A stretch of DNA of 16,747 bases. Source: Euryarchaeota archaeon UBA486 (GTDB lineage: Archaea > Thermoplasmatota > Poseidoniia > Poseidoniales > Poseidoniaceae). The notes beneath the pieces were generated by a model. The model saw nothing but the letters and a program-made list of their open reading frames with translations. It ran no database searches and had not been told where the DNA came from. The DNA lies in assembly GCA_002497765.1 (NCBI GenBank), contig DAET01000036.1:24648-41394 (forward strand), written 5' to 3'. Positions within the stretch are counted from its first letter, which is position 1; each line of letters begins with the position of its first letter. Positions 7,249 to 14,562 of this stretch are shown here, one piece after another. Position numbers and translations under genes: made by a program.

Positions 7249-7568
7249 GGTTGGTCATCTCCAAAGGGTTCCAACCGAGTTGCGAGTTGGTCGACTGAAA
7301 GGCCCTCGACGCGGACCGATTTCAACCTTGAGCGTTGGCCGGTGGTGATGGAAAGCGCGGCCAGATCAAGCCGGAGTTGGGTCGCCAGGACATGCATTAC
7401 GGCCCGGTTGGCCTGGCCCGCTTTGGCGACGGCCCTGACGGCGACGGACACGCGGGAACGCCAGGGATTGAACCCCGTGATGCCCTGAACCTTCGCACCG
7501 GGTTGAACCTCGATGTCCATGAGGACCGCACCGTCCAACGTCTCGGAAAGAGAAGAACGAACGGCCAT
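7245..7568 (-). CDS. UPF0235/DUF167 (YggU-like) family protein
   Basis: A 107-residue protein of the DUF167 family (COG1872). The matching elements are VQPGAKVQGITGF at residues 22-34, VAVRAVAKAGQANRAV at about 42-57 and the late GQRSRLKSVRV near residues 78-88, which corresponds to the family G..SR.K signature. Members are small alpha/beta proteins of unknown function found in bacteria, archaea and eukaryotes. I chose ATG 7568; an in-frame TTG at 7595 and GTG at 7577 would add 9 or 3 residues with no better ribosome site. It is the first gene of a two-gene operon with the Toprim protein (4-nt overlap). It is transcribed divergently from coxB across the 214-nt region 7569-7782. Confidence 0.85.
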   Translation of the reverse strand: MAVRSSLSETLDGAVLMDIEVQPGAKVQGITGFNPWRSRVSVAVRAVAKAGQANRAVMHVLATQLRLDLAALSITTGQRSRLKSVRVEGLSVDQLATRLEPFGDDQP

Positions 7569-7782
7569 AATGAACACTCGCCGCGGGGGGTTCAAGTAGC
7601 ATCGCCCGGATGGTTCTTACGAGGCTGGGTTGGGTGCAAAAAGCGTTCAATTTCGACACGAAAAAATCGCGAAAAAAACGCGCACCGTGGCCCCATGTGG
7701 TGGTTGAAACACAAGAGCGTTCTAACCCCCATCAAGCAACGCTTAAGGGGGGGCTACACGGCCGGTCAAACAGGGTGGTTGC
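7569..7782. promoter_or_regulatory. Divergent promoter region between UPF0235 and the cox operon
   Basis: This 214-nt stretch has no gene I can support. The hexamer AGCGTT occurs three times: direct at 7642-7647 and 7716-7721, inverted (AACGCT) at 7738-7743; the last two form an inverted repeat with a 16-nt spacer. Two A-tracts, 7661-7666 and 7672-7678, start 11 nt apart, and a third lies at 7638-7642, an arrangement expected to bend DNA. CTTAAG (7742-7747) is a possible TATA-like box about 40 nt before coxB, and GGGTGG (7773-7778) is the coxB ribosome site. Regulation of the oxidase operon probably acts here; the regulator is not identified. Confidence 0.5.
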
Positions 7783-8766
7783 ATGGTAGCAGAAGATACG
7801 GTATTCGCTGTTCTCTATGATAAGTTCATGTTTTGGTCCATTCTGGTCGGTATCTTCACGTTCGGCTGGTTGTTTTTGGCCATGCTTCGCTACCGAGACG
7901 GCGTTGAGCCCGACACCACTCACATTGATCATATCGAAGTCGGCTCGTTCCCGGTTGACCGGCACAACACCAAACTTGAGGTGTTCTTCTACGTCTTGCC
8001 CACCGTGATTGTGGCGTGGCTCATCGTCCTCGCTCTCTCCTCCAACACGGCCGTCTGGGTCATTCCCGGCGAAGATGATGCCCACGACATGAAGATTACC
8101 GGCAAGCAGTGGTTCTGGGAGTACGAATACAAAGACGCCCTGACCTGGGAAGACGACCCCGCCATCACGTACATTGACGTCGATTGGAGCGGCACGGCCC
8201 TGGCCGTATCAAGCACCAACGCCGCAGCGGTGAACGTCTCGATCCAAAAAGGCGCAGACGCTCTGCCCGGTATCTCCCTCGATACAGTAACAGGTGAGGC
8301 CCTCGCTGAGGTGACCTTCGACCCGTACAAGCATTCCATCGTTGAGGTGACCGATGCTGACGGCAACGTCCTCCACACGTGGATGCACATTCCACGGCAA
8401 CATGTGTTCTCCTCCGCTCTTGGTGAGGACATGATCCTCCCCTGCGATGAAGCCGTCGTGTTCGAGATGCACTCCGCGCCCTCCGACGACTCCAACCCCA
8501 ACTACATCGGTGTCCAGCACTCGTTCTGGCTCCCTGAATGGGGCGTGAAGGAAGACTTGGTCCCCGGCATTGAAGGTGGCACCTACATGACCATCACCGC
8601 CGACGACCCCGGCACCTTCCCCATCCGTTGTGCAGAGTACTGTGGCAACCAGCACTCCATGATGATTGGACAAGTGAAAATCGTCGCTGCTGAAGGCGCA
8701 GACTGTGCCGTTGATACGGGTGTCAAAAAGAGCGGTGAATCGCCGCCTGCTGGAGGTGCGTACTGA
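7783..8766 (+). CDS. coxB: Cytochrome c oxidase subunit II with CuA centre
   Basis: Subunit II of a haem-copper oxidase: it receives electrons from a small carrier at the outer membrane face and passes them to subunit I. Two membrane helices lie at about residues 16-36 and 66-86, followed by the aromatic electron-entry motif GKQWFWEYEY (107-116). The CuA site is complete: His246 (VQHSFW), then CAEYCGNQHSMM with Cys283, Glu285, Cys287, His291 and Met294. The segment between about residues 118 and 200 is longer than usual, suggesting an insertion in the cupredoxin domain. No lipobox or cleavable signal is seen. Start ATG 7783 is preceded by GGGTGG with 4-nt spacing. Its stop overlaps the coxA start by one base (TGATG at 8764-8768), so the genes are translationally coupled. 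Confidence 0.95.
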   Translation: MVAEDTVFAVLYDKFMFWSILVGIFTFGWLFLAMLRYRDGVEPDTTHIDHIEVGSFPVDRHNTKLEVFFYVLPTVIVAWLIVLALSSNTAVWVIPGEDDAHDMKITGKQWFWEYEYKDALTWEDDPAITYIDVDWSGTALAVSSTNAAAVNVSIQKGADALPGISLDTVTGEALAEVTFDPYKHSIVEVTDADGNVLHTWMHIPRQHVFSSALGEDMILPCDEAVVFEMHSAPSDDSNPNYIGVQHSFWLPEWGVKEDLVPGIEGGTYMTITADDPGTFPIRCAEYCGNQHSMMIGQVKIVAAEGADCAVDTGVKKSGESPPAGGAY

Positions 8767-11069
8767 TGCGCGGACGTGCCACGCTCTTGCTCGGTGTCTT
8801 GCTCGTCGCCTTGATGGCTGCACCACAGTTCACGGCAGCTCCGGGCGGTATCGGCGCTGCAGGCGACCAAGGCTGTACGTGCCACGGCGGTGAATCGCCC
8901 GACACGACCGTGATCGTGGACGGCCTACCCGAGACCTACAACGCCAGCGAGACCTACACCTTCACCGTGACCGTTCAGAACGACGTCATGGAAATCAACG
9001 AGGTTGACTGGAACGGCCGTGCGGGCGGCTACCGCATCCTCGTGTCTCACGGTGACATCGTTGCCGTTCCTGCCTCGCTCAGCCAAATGATGGACGGCGG
9101 GCTCACACACACCGAGGAAGCCAACACGGTTCGCTCGTGGACCTTTGAGTGGACCGCCCCTGCAGCCGACGACCTCAACGTCGACATGAAGATTTACGGC
9201 AACGCTGTGAACGGCGGCAACGGTGCCGGTGGCGACCACTGGAACTATCTGGAACTTTCCATCGCTGGCATCAACGCAGGAGCCTTGGCCCCAAGCGCCA
9301 GCGCTCTGGTCATCTTTGTCACCACCATCGGTTTGGCCGCCGGCCTCATCTTCACCGGTATCCTCTGGGTGTTCTACCGACGCTCCCCCGAGACCTTCAC
9401 CATGGAGAAGTTCTGGAGCTTCCTCAAGCCCTGGTTGACCACGACCGACCACAAGGAAGTCGGCATCATGTACTTCCTGTTCGGGTTCTTCTTCTTCCTC
9501 GTTGGTGGATTGTTGGCTTTGCTGTTCCGTATTCAACTGGCCCTGCCAGAGAACGACTTCCTGACCTACGACGAGTACAACTCCTTCTTCACGCTCCACG
9601 GCACGACGATGATTTTCCTCGCCGCCATGCCCATGATTGCTGGTTTCATGAACTACGTCCTCCCGCTTCAGATCGGCGCCAAGGACCTGGCCTTCCCCCG
9701 CATCAACGCCATGGGCCTGTGGCTGCTCGTCTTCTCCGCACCGCTCATCTTTACCGGCGTCTTTTCGGGCGAAGGTGCTGACATCACGTGGGTCATGTAC
9801 CCACCCTACTCCTCCCTCAACGAGGCCAACTTGGGTTCCACCCTCGCCGATTACGGTTCCAACCCCGGTACGACGGCGTTCATCTCGGGCATGCTCATGC
9901 TCGGTGCGTCCTCAACCCTGGGTGGCGTGAACTTCATCACCACCGTGTTCACGATGCGTGCACCCGGTGTTACCTGGATGAAGATGCCCTTGTTCACCTG
10001 GTCGGTTTTCATCAGCGTGTTCATGCTCTTCATGTCCCTGCCTGCCCTCATCATCGGTGTGGCCTTCCTGCTGTTCGACCACACCATTGGAACGCAATTC
10101 TTCGTAGCCGGCGGCGACCCGTTGCTCTTCCAGCACCTGTTCTGGTTCTTCGGCCACCCCGAAGTGTACGTGGTCATCGTCCCGGCTTTCGGTATCGTTT
10201 CCGAAGTGCTTGCCACCTCAGCTCGACGGTCCATCTTCGGCTACAAGTCCATGGTGTTCGCCATGGCCGGTATTGGTATCGTCGGCTTCATCGTTTGGGG
10301 CCACCACATGCTGACCTCGGGTATGGATCCGTTCTGGCGAGCTCTGTTCATGATCATGACCATGCTCGTCGCCATCCCCACCGGCGCGAAAATCTTCAAC
10401 TGGTTAGCCACCCTCTGGGGCGGCTCGCTCGTCATGAAGACCCACACCTTGTGGTCGCTGGGCTTCTTGGTCACCTTTACCCTCGGTGGCATTTCGGGCA
10501 TGTTCTTCCCCGTGGCCGGTCTTGACATCCACTTCCACGACTCGTACTTCGTCGTGGCGCACTTCCACTACGTGTTCATCGGCGGTACCGTCTTTGCGCT
10601 GTTCTCTGCCGTTTACTACTGGTACCCCAAGGCCACCGGTCGAAAGCTGAACGAGACCCTCGGTCTCTGGCACTTCCTCATCGGCTTCGCCTCCTACAAT
10701 GCAGCCTTCTGGCCCATGCACGCTCTTGGTATCATGGGGATGCCTCGACGAACCCACACCTACACCATTGAGTCCGGCTTTGCCGAGTACAACATGGCGG
10801 TGTCCACCTTCGCCTTCATCTTCGGAATCAGCCAGCTCCTGCTGGTGTGGAACATCCTCTATTCGGCTCGCCGTGGCGAACCTGTGGGCAAGGACCCATG
10901 GGGCGGATGGTCGCTCGAGTGGTCCACCACCTCACCACCGCCAACTCCATCGTTCCACGACATCCCAACACAGCACGACATGAACGAGGAGTTTGGCCAC
11001 CACAAGCACGACGGCCCATCGCTCAAGGAGAAATTGTGGTCTGCTGAAGCCAAGGGGGCGGAAGAATGA
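8766..11069 (+). CDS. coxA: Cytochrome c oxidase subunit I (A1 type) with N-terminal CxCH domain
   Basis: Catalytic subunit of an oxygen-reducing, proton-pumping oxidase. Residues 1-24 are a signal peptide. Residues about 25-168 form an exported beta-rich domain with GDQGCTCHGG (Cys37, Cys39, His40) and a late GNGAGGDHW motif, resembling the Reelin-like or 'choice-of-anchor V' domains. An extra helix (178-203) then leads to the normal 12-helix core starting near TTTDHKEVGIMY. Ligands are present: His278 and His601 (low-spin haem), His464, His513 and His514 (CuB), Tyr468 cross-link, His599 (high-spin haem). GHPEVY with Glu466 marks type A1; Asp307 and Lys542 fit the D and K proton channels. 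At 767 residues it is some 200 longer than usual. The C-terminal tail is His-rich (HHKHDG). GGAGGTG lies before the ATG, and its stop overlaps coxC by 4 nt (ATGA). Confidence 0.95.
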   Translation: MRGRATLLLGVLLVALMAAPQFTAAPGGIGAAGDQGCTCHGGESPDTTVIVDGLPETYNASETYTFTVTVQNDVMEINEVDWNGRAGGYRILVSHGDIVAVPASLSQMMDGGLTHTEEANTVRSWTFEWTAPAADDLNVDMKIYGNAVNGGNGAGGDHWNYLELSIAGINAGALAPSASALVIFVTTIGLAAGLIFTGILWVFYRRSPETFTMEKFWSFLKPWLTTTDHKEVGIMYFLFGFFFFLVGGLLALLFRIQLALPENDFLTYDEYNSFFTLHGTTMIFLAAMPMIAGFMNYVLPLQIGAKDLAFPRINAMGLWLLVFSAPLIFTGVFSGEGADITWVMYPPYSSLNEANLGSTLADYGSNPGTTAFISGMLMLGASSTLGGVNFITTVFTMRAPGVTWMKMPLFTWSVFISVFMLFMSLPALIIGVAFLLFDHTIGTQFFVAGGDPLLFQHLFWFFGHPEVYVVIVPAFGIVSEVLATSARRSIFGYKSMVFAMAGIGIVGFIVWGHHMLTSGMDPFWRALFMIMTMLVAIPTGAKIFNWLATLWGGSLVMKTHTLWSLGFLVTFTLGGISGMFFPVAGLDIHFHDSYFVVAHFHYVFIGGTVFALFSAVYYWYPKATGRKLNETLGLWHFLIGFASYNAAFWPMHALGIMGMPRRTHTYTIESGFAEYNMAVSTFAFIFGISQLLLVWNILYSARRGEPVGKDPWGGWSLEWSTTSPPPTPSFHDIPTQHDMNEEFGHHKHDGPSLKEKLWSAEAKGAEE

Positions 11070-12442
11070 GCGGCGGAGAAGCAGACGTGAAGAACAGCAT
11101 CTGGATGCGCGCCGTGCTCTACGGCGGTGTGTTCCTCGCCGTCGGCATCCTCGCCTTTGCCACCATGGGCGTGGGCGTGGCCAACGTCAAGCACCATGCG
11201 TACGAGGAAGCCATCGAAGAATACGAGGAAGCCAAGTACGCTTACGAGGACGCCAAGGCCAACAACGCCAGCGATGGCGAGATCAAAGCGCTCAAGGCCG
11301 CCAAAGAAGAGGCGCACCATCATGAAGTGGACGCTCACCTCTCCTACCTAACATGGCGAACGGCTGGCATCACCATCTTGCTGATGTGCGTCACGTACAT
11401 GGCGTTCATCGGCCTTGGTGGCTTCATGAATTCGATTTACCCGGACGACCACGGTCATGACAACCACGGCTACGGCGGCGACGACCACGAGCATCACGGC
11501 TCAGGTTCACCCATCATCTTCTCGCTGGGTGTTTTGCTGTTCCTGATGGGCTTCCCCTCGTTCCAGGCCGTTCTTGGCAACCTGCTCTCTGGCGTGGACG
11601 CCAACCTTGGCGACCTGGGACTCAGCATGCTTGGATTGACCATCATCACGGCCGGTGTGGCCAACTGGTGGCGTGAGGACCTGCCCTTCATCGGCAACCA
11701 CGAGCAAATCGCCACCTCGGACCCCTTCGAAGGCCAGCACATCCGCAAGGCCGGTATCTGGGTGTTCATCATGTCCGAAGTGATGGTCTTCGCCACCTTC
11801 TTCTCGTCCTACCTCCGAATGCGAACCGAGTGGTGCACGGACTGGCAGTACTCCGCAGGAAACTGCGAATCGGTGAACGTGCTGACGGCTTCTGACTTCC
11901 TCCGACCAAACGGTGGTATGCTCAACGGCGTGGGCGGTCAAGGCGATTTCATGACCATTCTGCCCGGTGCCATCAACACCTTCGCCCTCATCATCTCGTC
12001 CTACACCATCGTGCTGGCGCTCAAGACGGCCAAGCAGAAGGACTGGACAGCACCCGAAGGCCTGATGGGCAAGTTGATGCCCGACCAGAAATCGGCGGTC
12101 CGCAACTACCTGTTGGCCACCTTCTTGCTCGGTTCGATGTTCATCGTGCTCAAGCTCGTTGAGTGGAGCCACCTGGTGGCAGAAGGCTTCTCCATCGGTG
12201 TTCAACCTGCTGAAGGCGTGATTGACTACACCGGCCAGGCAGCGTCCATCTTCTACATCTCAACCGGCGCTCACGGTGTTCACGTGTTCGTTGGTTTGTT
12301 GGTGATGCTGTACCTGATCTTCAAGGCCGACACCGTCGGCTACGATGAAAAGAACGCACAGGGTATCGAGTACTTCGGCCTGTACTGGCACTTTGTTGAC
12401 TTGGCTTGGGTGGTCATCTTCCCAGCCTTCTATCTGTATTGA
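11066..12442 (+). CDS. coxC: Cytochrome c oxidase subunit III with long N-terminal extension
   Basis: Subunit III supports proton uptake and stability of subunit I. Residues about 148-458 hold the normal seven helices, with WWREDLPFIGNHEQ after helix 2, the Glu-bearing helix FIMSEVMVFATFFSSY (residues 234-249; Glu238), GAHGVHVFVGLLVM and the terminal WHFVDLAWVVIF. The first 147 residues are extra. They comprise a membrane helix (13-40), a charged coiled-coil segment (44-92) rich in EEA and EEY, a second helix (98-120), and a His/Asp-rich loop (127-148) with six His. Standard subunit III is about 260 residues against 458 here. By canonical topology the coiled coil should be outside and the His loop inside, which is inference. 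The start overlaps the coxA stop as ATGA. The stop TGA directly precedes the AGGTGA ribosome site of coxD. Confidence 0.92.
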   Translation: MSGGEADVKNSIWMRAVLYGGVFLAVGILAFATMGVGVANVKHHAYEEAIEEYEEAKYAYEDAKANNASDGEIKALKAAKEEAHHHEVDAHLSYLTWRTAGITILLMCVTYMAFIGLGGFMNSIYPDDHGHDNHGYGGDDHEHHGSGSPIIFSLGVLLFLMGFPSFQAVLGNLLSGVDANLGDLGLSMLGLTIITAGVANWWREDLPFIGNHEQIATSDPFEGQHIRKAGIWVFIMSEVMVFATFFSSYLRMRTEWCTDWQYSAGNCESVNVLTASDFLRPNGGMLNGVGGQGDFMTILPGAINTFALIISSYTIVLALKTAKQKDWTAPEGLMGKLMPDQKSAVRNYLLATFLLGSMFIVLKLVEWSHLVAEGFSIGVQPAEGVIDYTGQAASIFYISTGAHGVHVFVGLLVMLYLIFKADTVGYDEKNAQGIEYFGLYWHFVDLAWVVIFPAFYLY

Positions 12443-12451
12443 GGTGAAACT

Positions 12452-12847
12452 ATGGGAGAACATGAAACAACTGGAATCTTTGAATCGATCGTGGACAAGT
12501 TGCCCGGCAACTTTGACATCTACTTCTGGAACTTCGTCGTGCTGATGTTTTTCACCCTGTTTGAAGTGGCAGCCGTCTTCTTCGAGAAAATCCCTGGGAC
12601 GGACATCCACATCTCGTTGTACGCCGTGTGGGCCATCCTCATCGGCGTGGGCGTCATCAAGGGCTACGGCATCGCAGCCTATTTCATGCACTTGAAAGGC
12701 GACCCGCGGATTTACACCCGAACCGCCTTGTTTCCGGTGCTGTTCGTCCTGTTGATGCTCTGGGGCATCGGTCTGTCCAACCCTGGCTCCGTCCAAGCAC
12801 TCCCGGAATGGTGCACACCCAACTGGGACTTCGCGGAGGTGCGGTGA
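12452..12847 (+). CDS. coxD: Cytochrome c oxidase subunit IV
   Basis: A 131-residue protein with three membrane helices (about 26-46, 55-76 and 90-108). The signature YGIAAYFMHLKGD at residues 72-84, followed by R.YTRTALFPVLFVLLMLWGIGLSN, matches the prokaryotic subunit IV (COX4_pro) family, where a Lys-rich turn and YFMHLK lie between helices 2 and 3. The role is structural, in assembly or stability of the oxidase. The C-terminus (WCTPNWDF) is hydrophilic. The ribosome site AGGTGA (12442-12447) lies 4 nt before the ATG and starts on the last base of the coxC stop. The stop TGA of coxD is in turn part of the GGTGA preceding the next gene, a very tight arrangement. Confidence 0.88.
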   Translation: MGEHETTGIFESIVDKLPGNFDIYFWNFVVLMFFTLFEVAAVFFEKIPGTDIHISLYAVWAILIGVGVIKGYGIAAYFMHLKGDPRIYTRTALFPVLFVLLMLWGIGLSNPGSVQALPEWCTPNWDFAEVR

Positions 12848-12850
12848 AGC

Positions 12851-14374
12851 ATGCGCCCGAAGAGCATCCTTGCTGTTCTGCTCGTCGCCCTGGTGCTCAC
12901 TGGAACCGCCACGGCCTACAATGGAAAGCAACTCGCTCGAGAAGCTGTTGACATCGACCCCCTCACCGACCAGAACGGCGAGCAGTATGCCTTGACCACG
13001 GACACCAACGGGGTGGTGGTGGTCTCGTTCATCTTCACCCGTTGCCCCGATGTTTGCCCCATGCTCACACAATCGCTCATCGCCGTTGAGGCCTCATTGA
13101 CCGATGAAGAGCGAGAAGACGTGACCTTCGTTTCCATCAGCGTCGATCCGAACCACGACACGCCCGAGGTGCTCAAAGAATACAGCGAGCGCATGGGAGC
13201 GGCTTGGCCGCACCTGACCGGAAGCATGGAAGAACTCGAGGATGTCTGGTCCACCTTCGCTGTCGTCGTTGAGCAGAACGTCATCGACATGCACGTGGCC
13301 GACTACCAGCCCGGTGAAGCATCGGTGACCGTTGTCGACGCCAACAACAATTCCACCCAACACATGTTCGCTTGGTCGGGATGGACCGCCACCAACCTGA
13401 TGGCTGAAGAAGCGAATTGGTCGCTCAACACCTCGGTGAGCGAGTGGGGGCGCATGCTTCACGGCATCAACGGCGTCGATTCCCCCTCAGACTGGTCTTG
13501 GTATTGGGAACTCAACCTGTGGAACGAAACCAACGCCACCTGGGAAGCCTCCAGTGTCGGCATGGACGACTACGATGCAACCGAACACCCGCATCTTGCG
13601 TGGATGCCGTCCACGAGCAACCGCTCCGACCTCCCAGAACCCAACGCCACCCATGCTTCCAGCGTGAGCGTCCTGTGGCCCAACGGAACCACAGCGCAAC
13701 AGGGAATTGACACGTTCAACGCCTACCACATCACCGAAGGTGCGCTGACCGCGGCGTCGGTCAACCGCAGCATTCAGGACTCATCCTACGGTCACTTCTT
13801 GAACAGTCTTGCCGACCACGATGCTCCAGAGGATTACAGTTGGTGGTGGAACCTCTACACATGGAACGGCACGGGGGCTTCATGGGAATCCTCCAACCTC
13901 GGCATGGACGACTTCGTTGAACCGCACCACATCGCTTGGGCGCCCTCCTACGTCAACGCCTCCACCATCCCCTCGCCCGTCGCCGGTGAAAGCAGCGACG
14001 AAACGGCCTGTAACGGACACGGTTGGGAGATGGGCAGCGGTGCCTCAAAGCACTGCATGTGCGACGAAGGCTACACCTGGGCAGAGGACGACCAACTGAG
14101 TTGTGTCTCCGAAACCACGGAAGATTACAATGTGGGCCATTCCACCATCACCTACATTCTCAACGACGATCTCGAACCTACCGTCGCATGGACCGGCGAC
14201 AACTGGCTCGTCGAGGATTTCACGGCTGATGTCCGAGAGTTGTTGGAAAAGGAACAACTCGGCGGAAACACGACCGAAGTGGTGCCTTTCCTTCCGCTCA
14301 CCATGACGCTTGGAACCCTCATCATGGCGGTCGTGACGGTTCGGTTCGCTCGCTCTCCAACCAACGAAGGTTAG
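12851..14374 (+). CDS. SCO1/SenC-type copper chaperone split by a large insertion
   Basis: SCO proteins are membrane-tethered thioredoxin-fold chaperones that deliver copper to the CuA site of subunit II. Residues 1-22 are a signal peptide. The first half of the SCO domain holds FTRCPDVCP (Cys65, Cys69) and SISVDPNHDTPEVLKEY (96-111). The second half begins only at about residue 424 with YNVGHSTITYI, where His430 is the third copper ligand. Residues about 142-424 are an insertion: two similar units (157-254 and 270-366, each ending GMDD..xHxAWxPS) and a Cys-rich EGF-like module (387-418, with CMCDEGYTW). One C-terminal helix (478-499) anchors the protein. Usual SCO length is about 200 residues against 507 here. 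GGTGA lies 3 nt before the ATG. Position directly after coxD supports a role in CuA assembly. Confidence 0.9.
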   Translation: MRPKSILAVLLVALVLTGTATAYNGKQLAREAVDIDPLTDQNGEQYALTTDTNGVVVVSFIFTRCPDVCPMLTQSLIAVEASLTDEEREDVTFVSISVDPNHDTPEVLKEYSERMGAAWPHLTGSMEELEDVWSTFAVVVEQNVIDMHVADYQPGEASVTVVDANNNSTQHMFAWSGWTATNLMAEEANWSLNTSVSEWGRMLHGINGVDSPSDWSWYWELNLWNETNATWEASSVGMDDYDATEHPHLAWMPSTSNRSDLPEPNATHASSVSVLWPNGTTAQQGIDTFNAYHITEGALTAASVNRSIQDSSYGHFLNSLADHDAPEDYSWWWNLYTWNGTGASWESSNLGMDDFVEPHHIAWAPSYVNASTIPSPVAGESSDETACNGHGWEMGSGASKHCMCDEGYTWAEDDQLSCVSETTEDYNVGHSTITYILNDDLEPTVAWTGDNWLVEDFTADVRELLEKEQLGGNTTEVVPFLPLTMTLGTLIMAVVTVRFARSPTNEG

Positions 14375-14415
14375 GGGCGAAAGAAGAAAAAGCGAGGCGC
14401 TACCCGCAACACGAA

Positions 14416-14501
14416 GCAGTCGTCGCATAGCCTGGTATTGCGCCGGATTTGAAATCCGGTGTCCCCGTGACTCGGGAGTTCAAATCTCTCCGACTGCGCC
14501 A
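14416..14501 (+). tRNA. tRNA-Ser (anticodon UGA)
   Basis: The 86-nt sequence folds as a class II tRNA. The acceptor stem GCAGTCG (14416-14422) pairs with CGACTGC (14491-14497). The anticodon stem CCGGA/TCCGG (14443-14447, 14455-14459) encloses the loop TTTGAAA with anticodon TGA at 14450-14452. A long variable arm (GTC/GAC stem at 14460-14472) is as expected for Ser. The T-stem GGGAG/CTCTC holds the loop TTCAAAT. The discriminator is G and the CCA end is encoded (14499-14501). It reads UCA and wobble UCN codons. Confidence 0.95.
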
Positions 14502-14562
14502 TCTCACCACTCCTGCCTTGAGCAGGGAAGACTTCTCAAACTCCACCCGCCCTCATCGGGCC

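Noticed and set aside
8925..9599. Long minus-strand open frames within the cox genes
   Set aside because: They lie opposite strongly conserved oxidase sequence and have acidic or basic low-complexity translations typical of shadows.
14449..14562. N-terminal extension of the lipoprotein through the tRNA
   Set aside because: The extension starts inside tRNA-Ser and precedes a perfect lipoprotein signal peptide at 14563.
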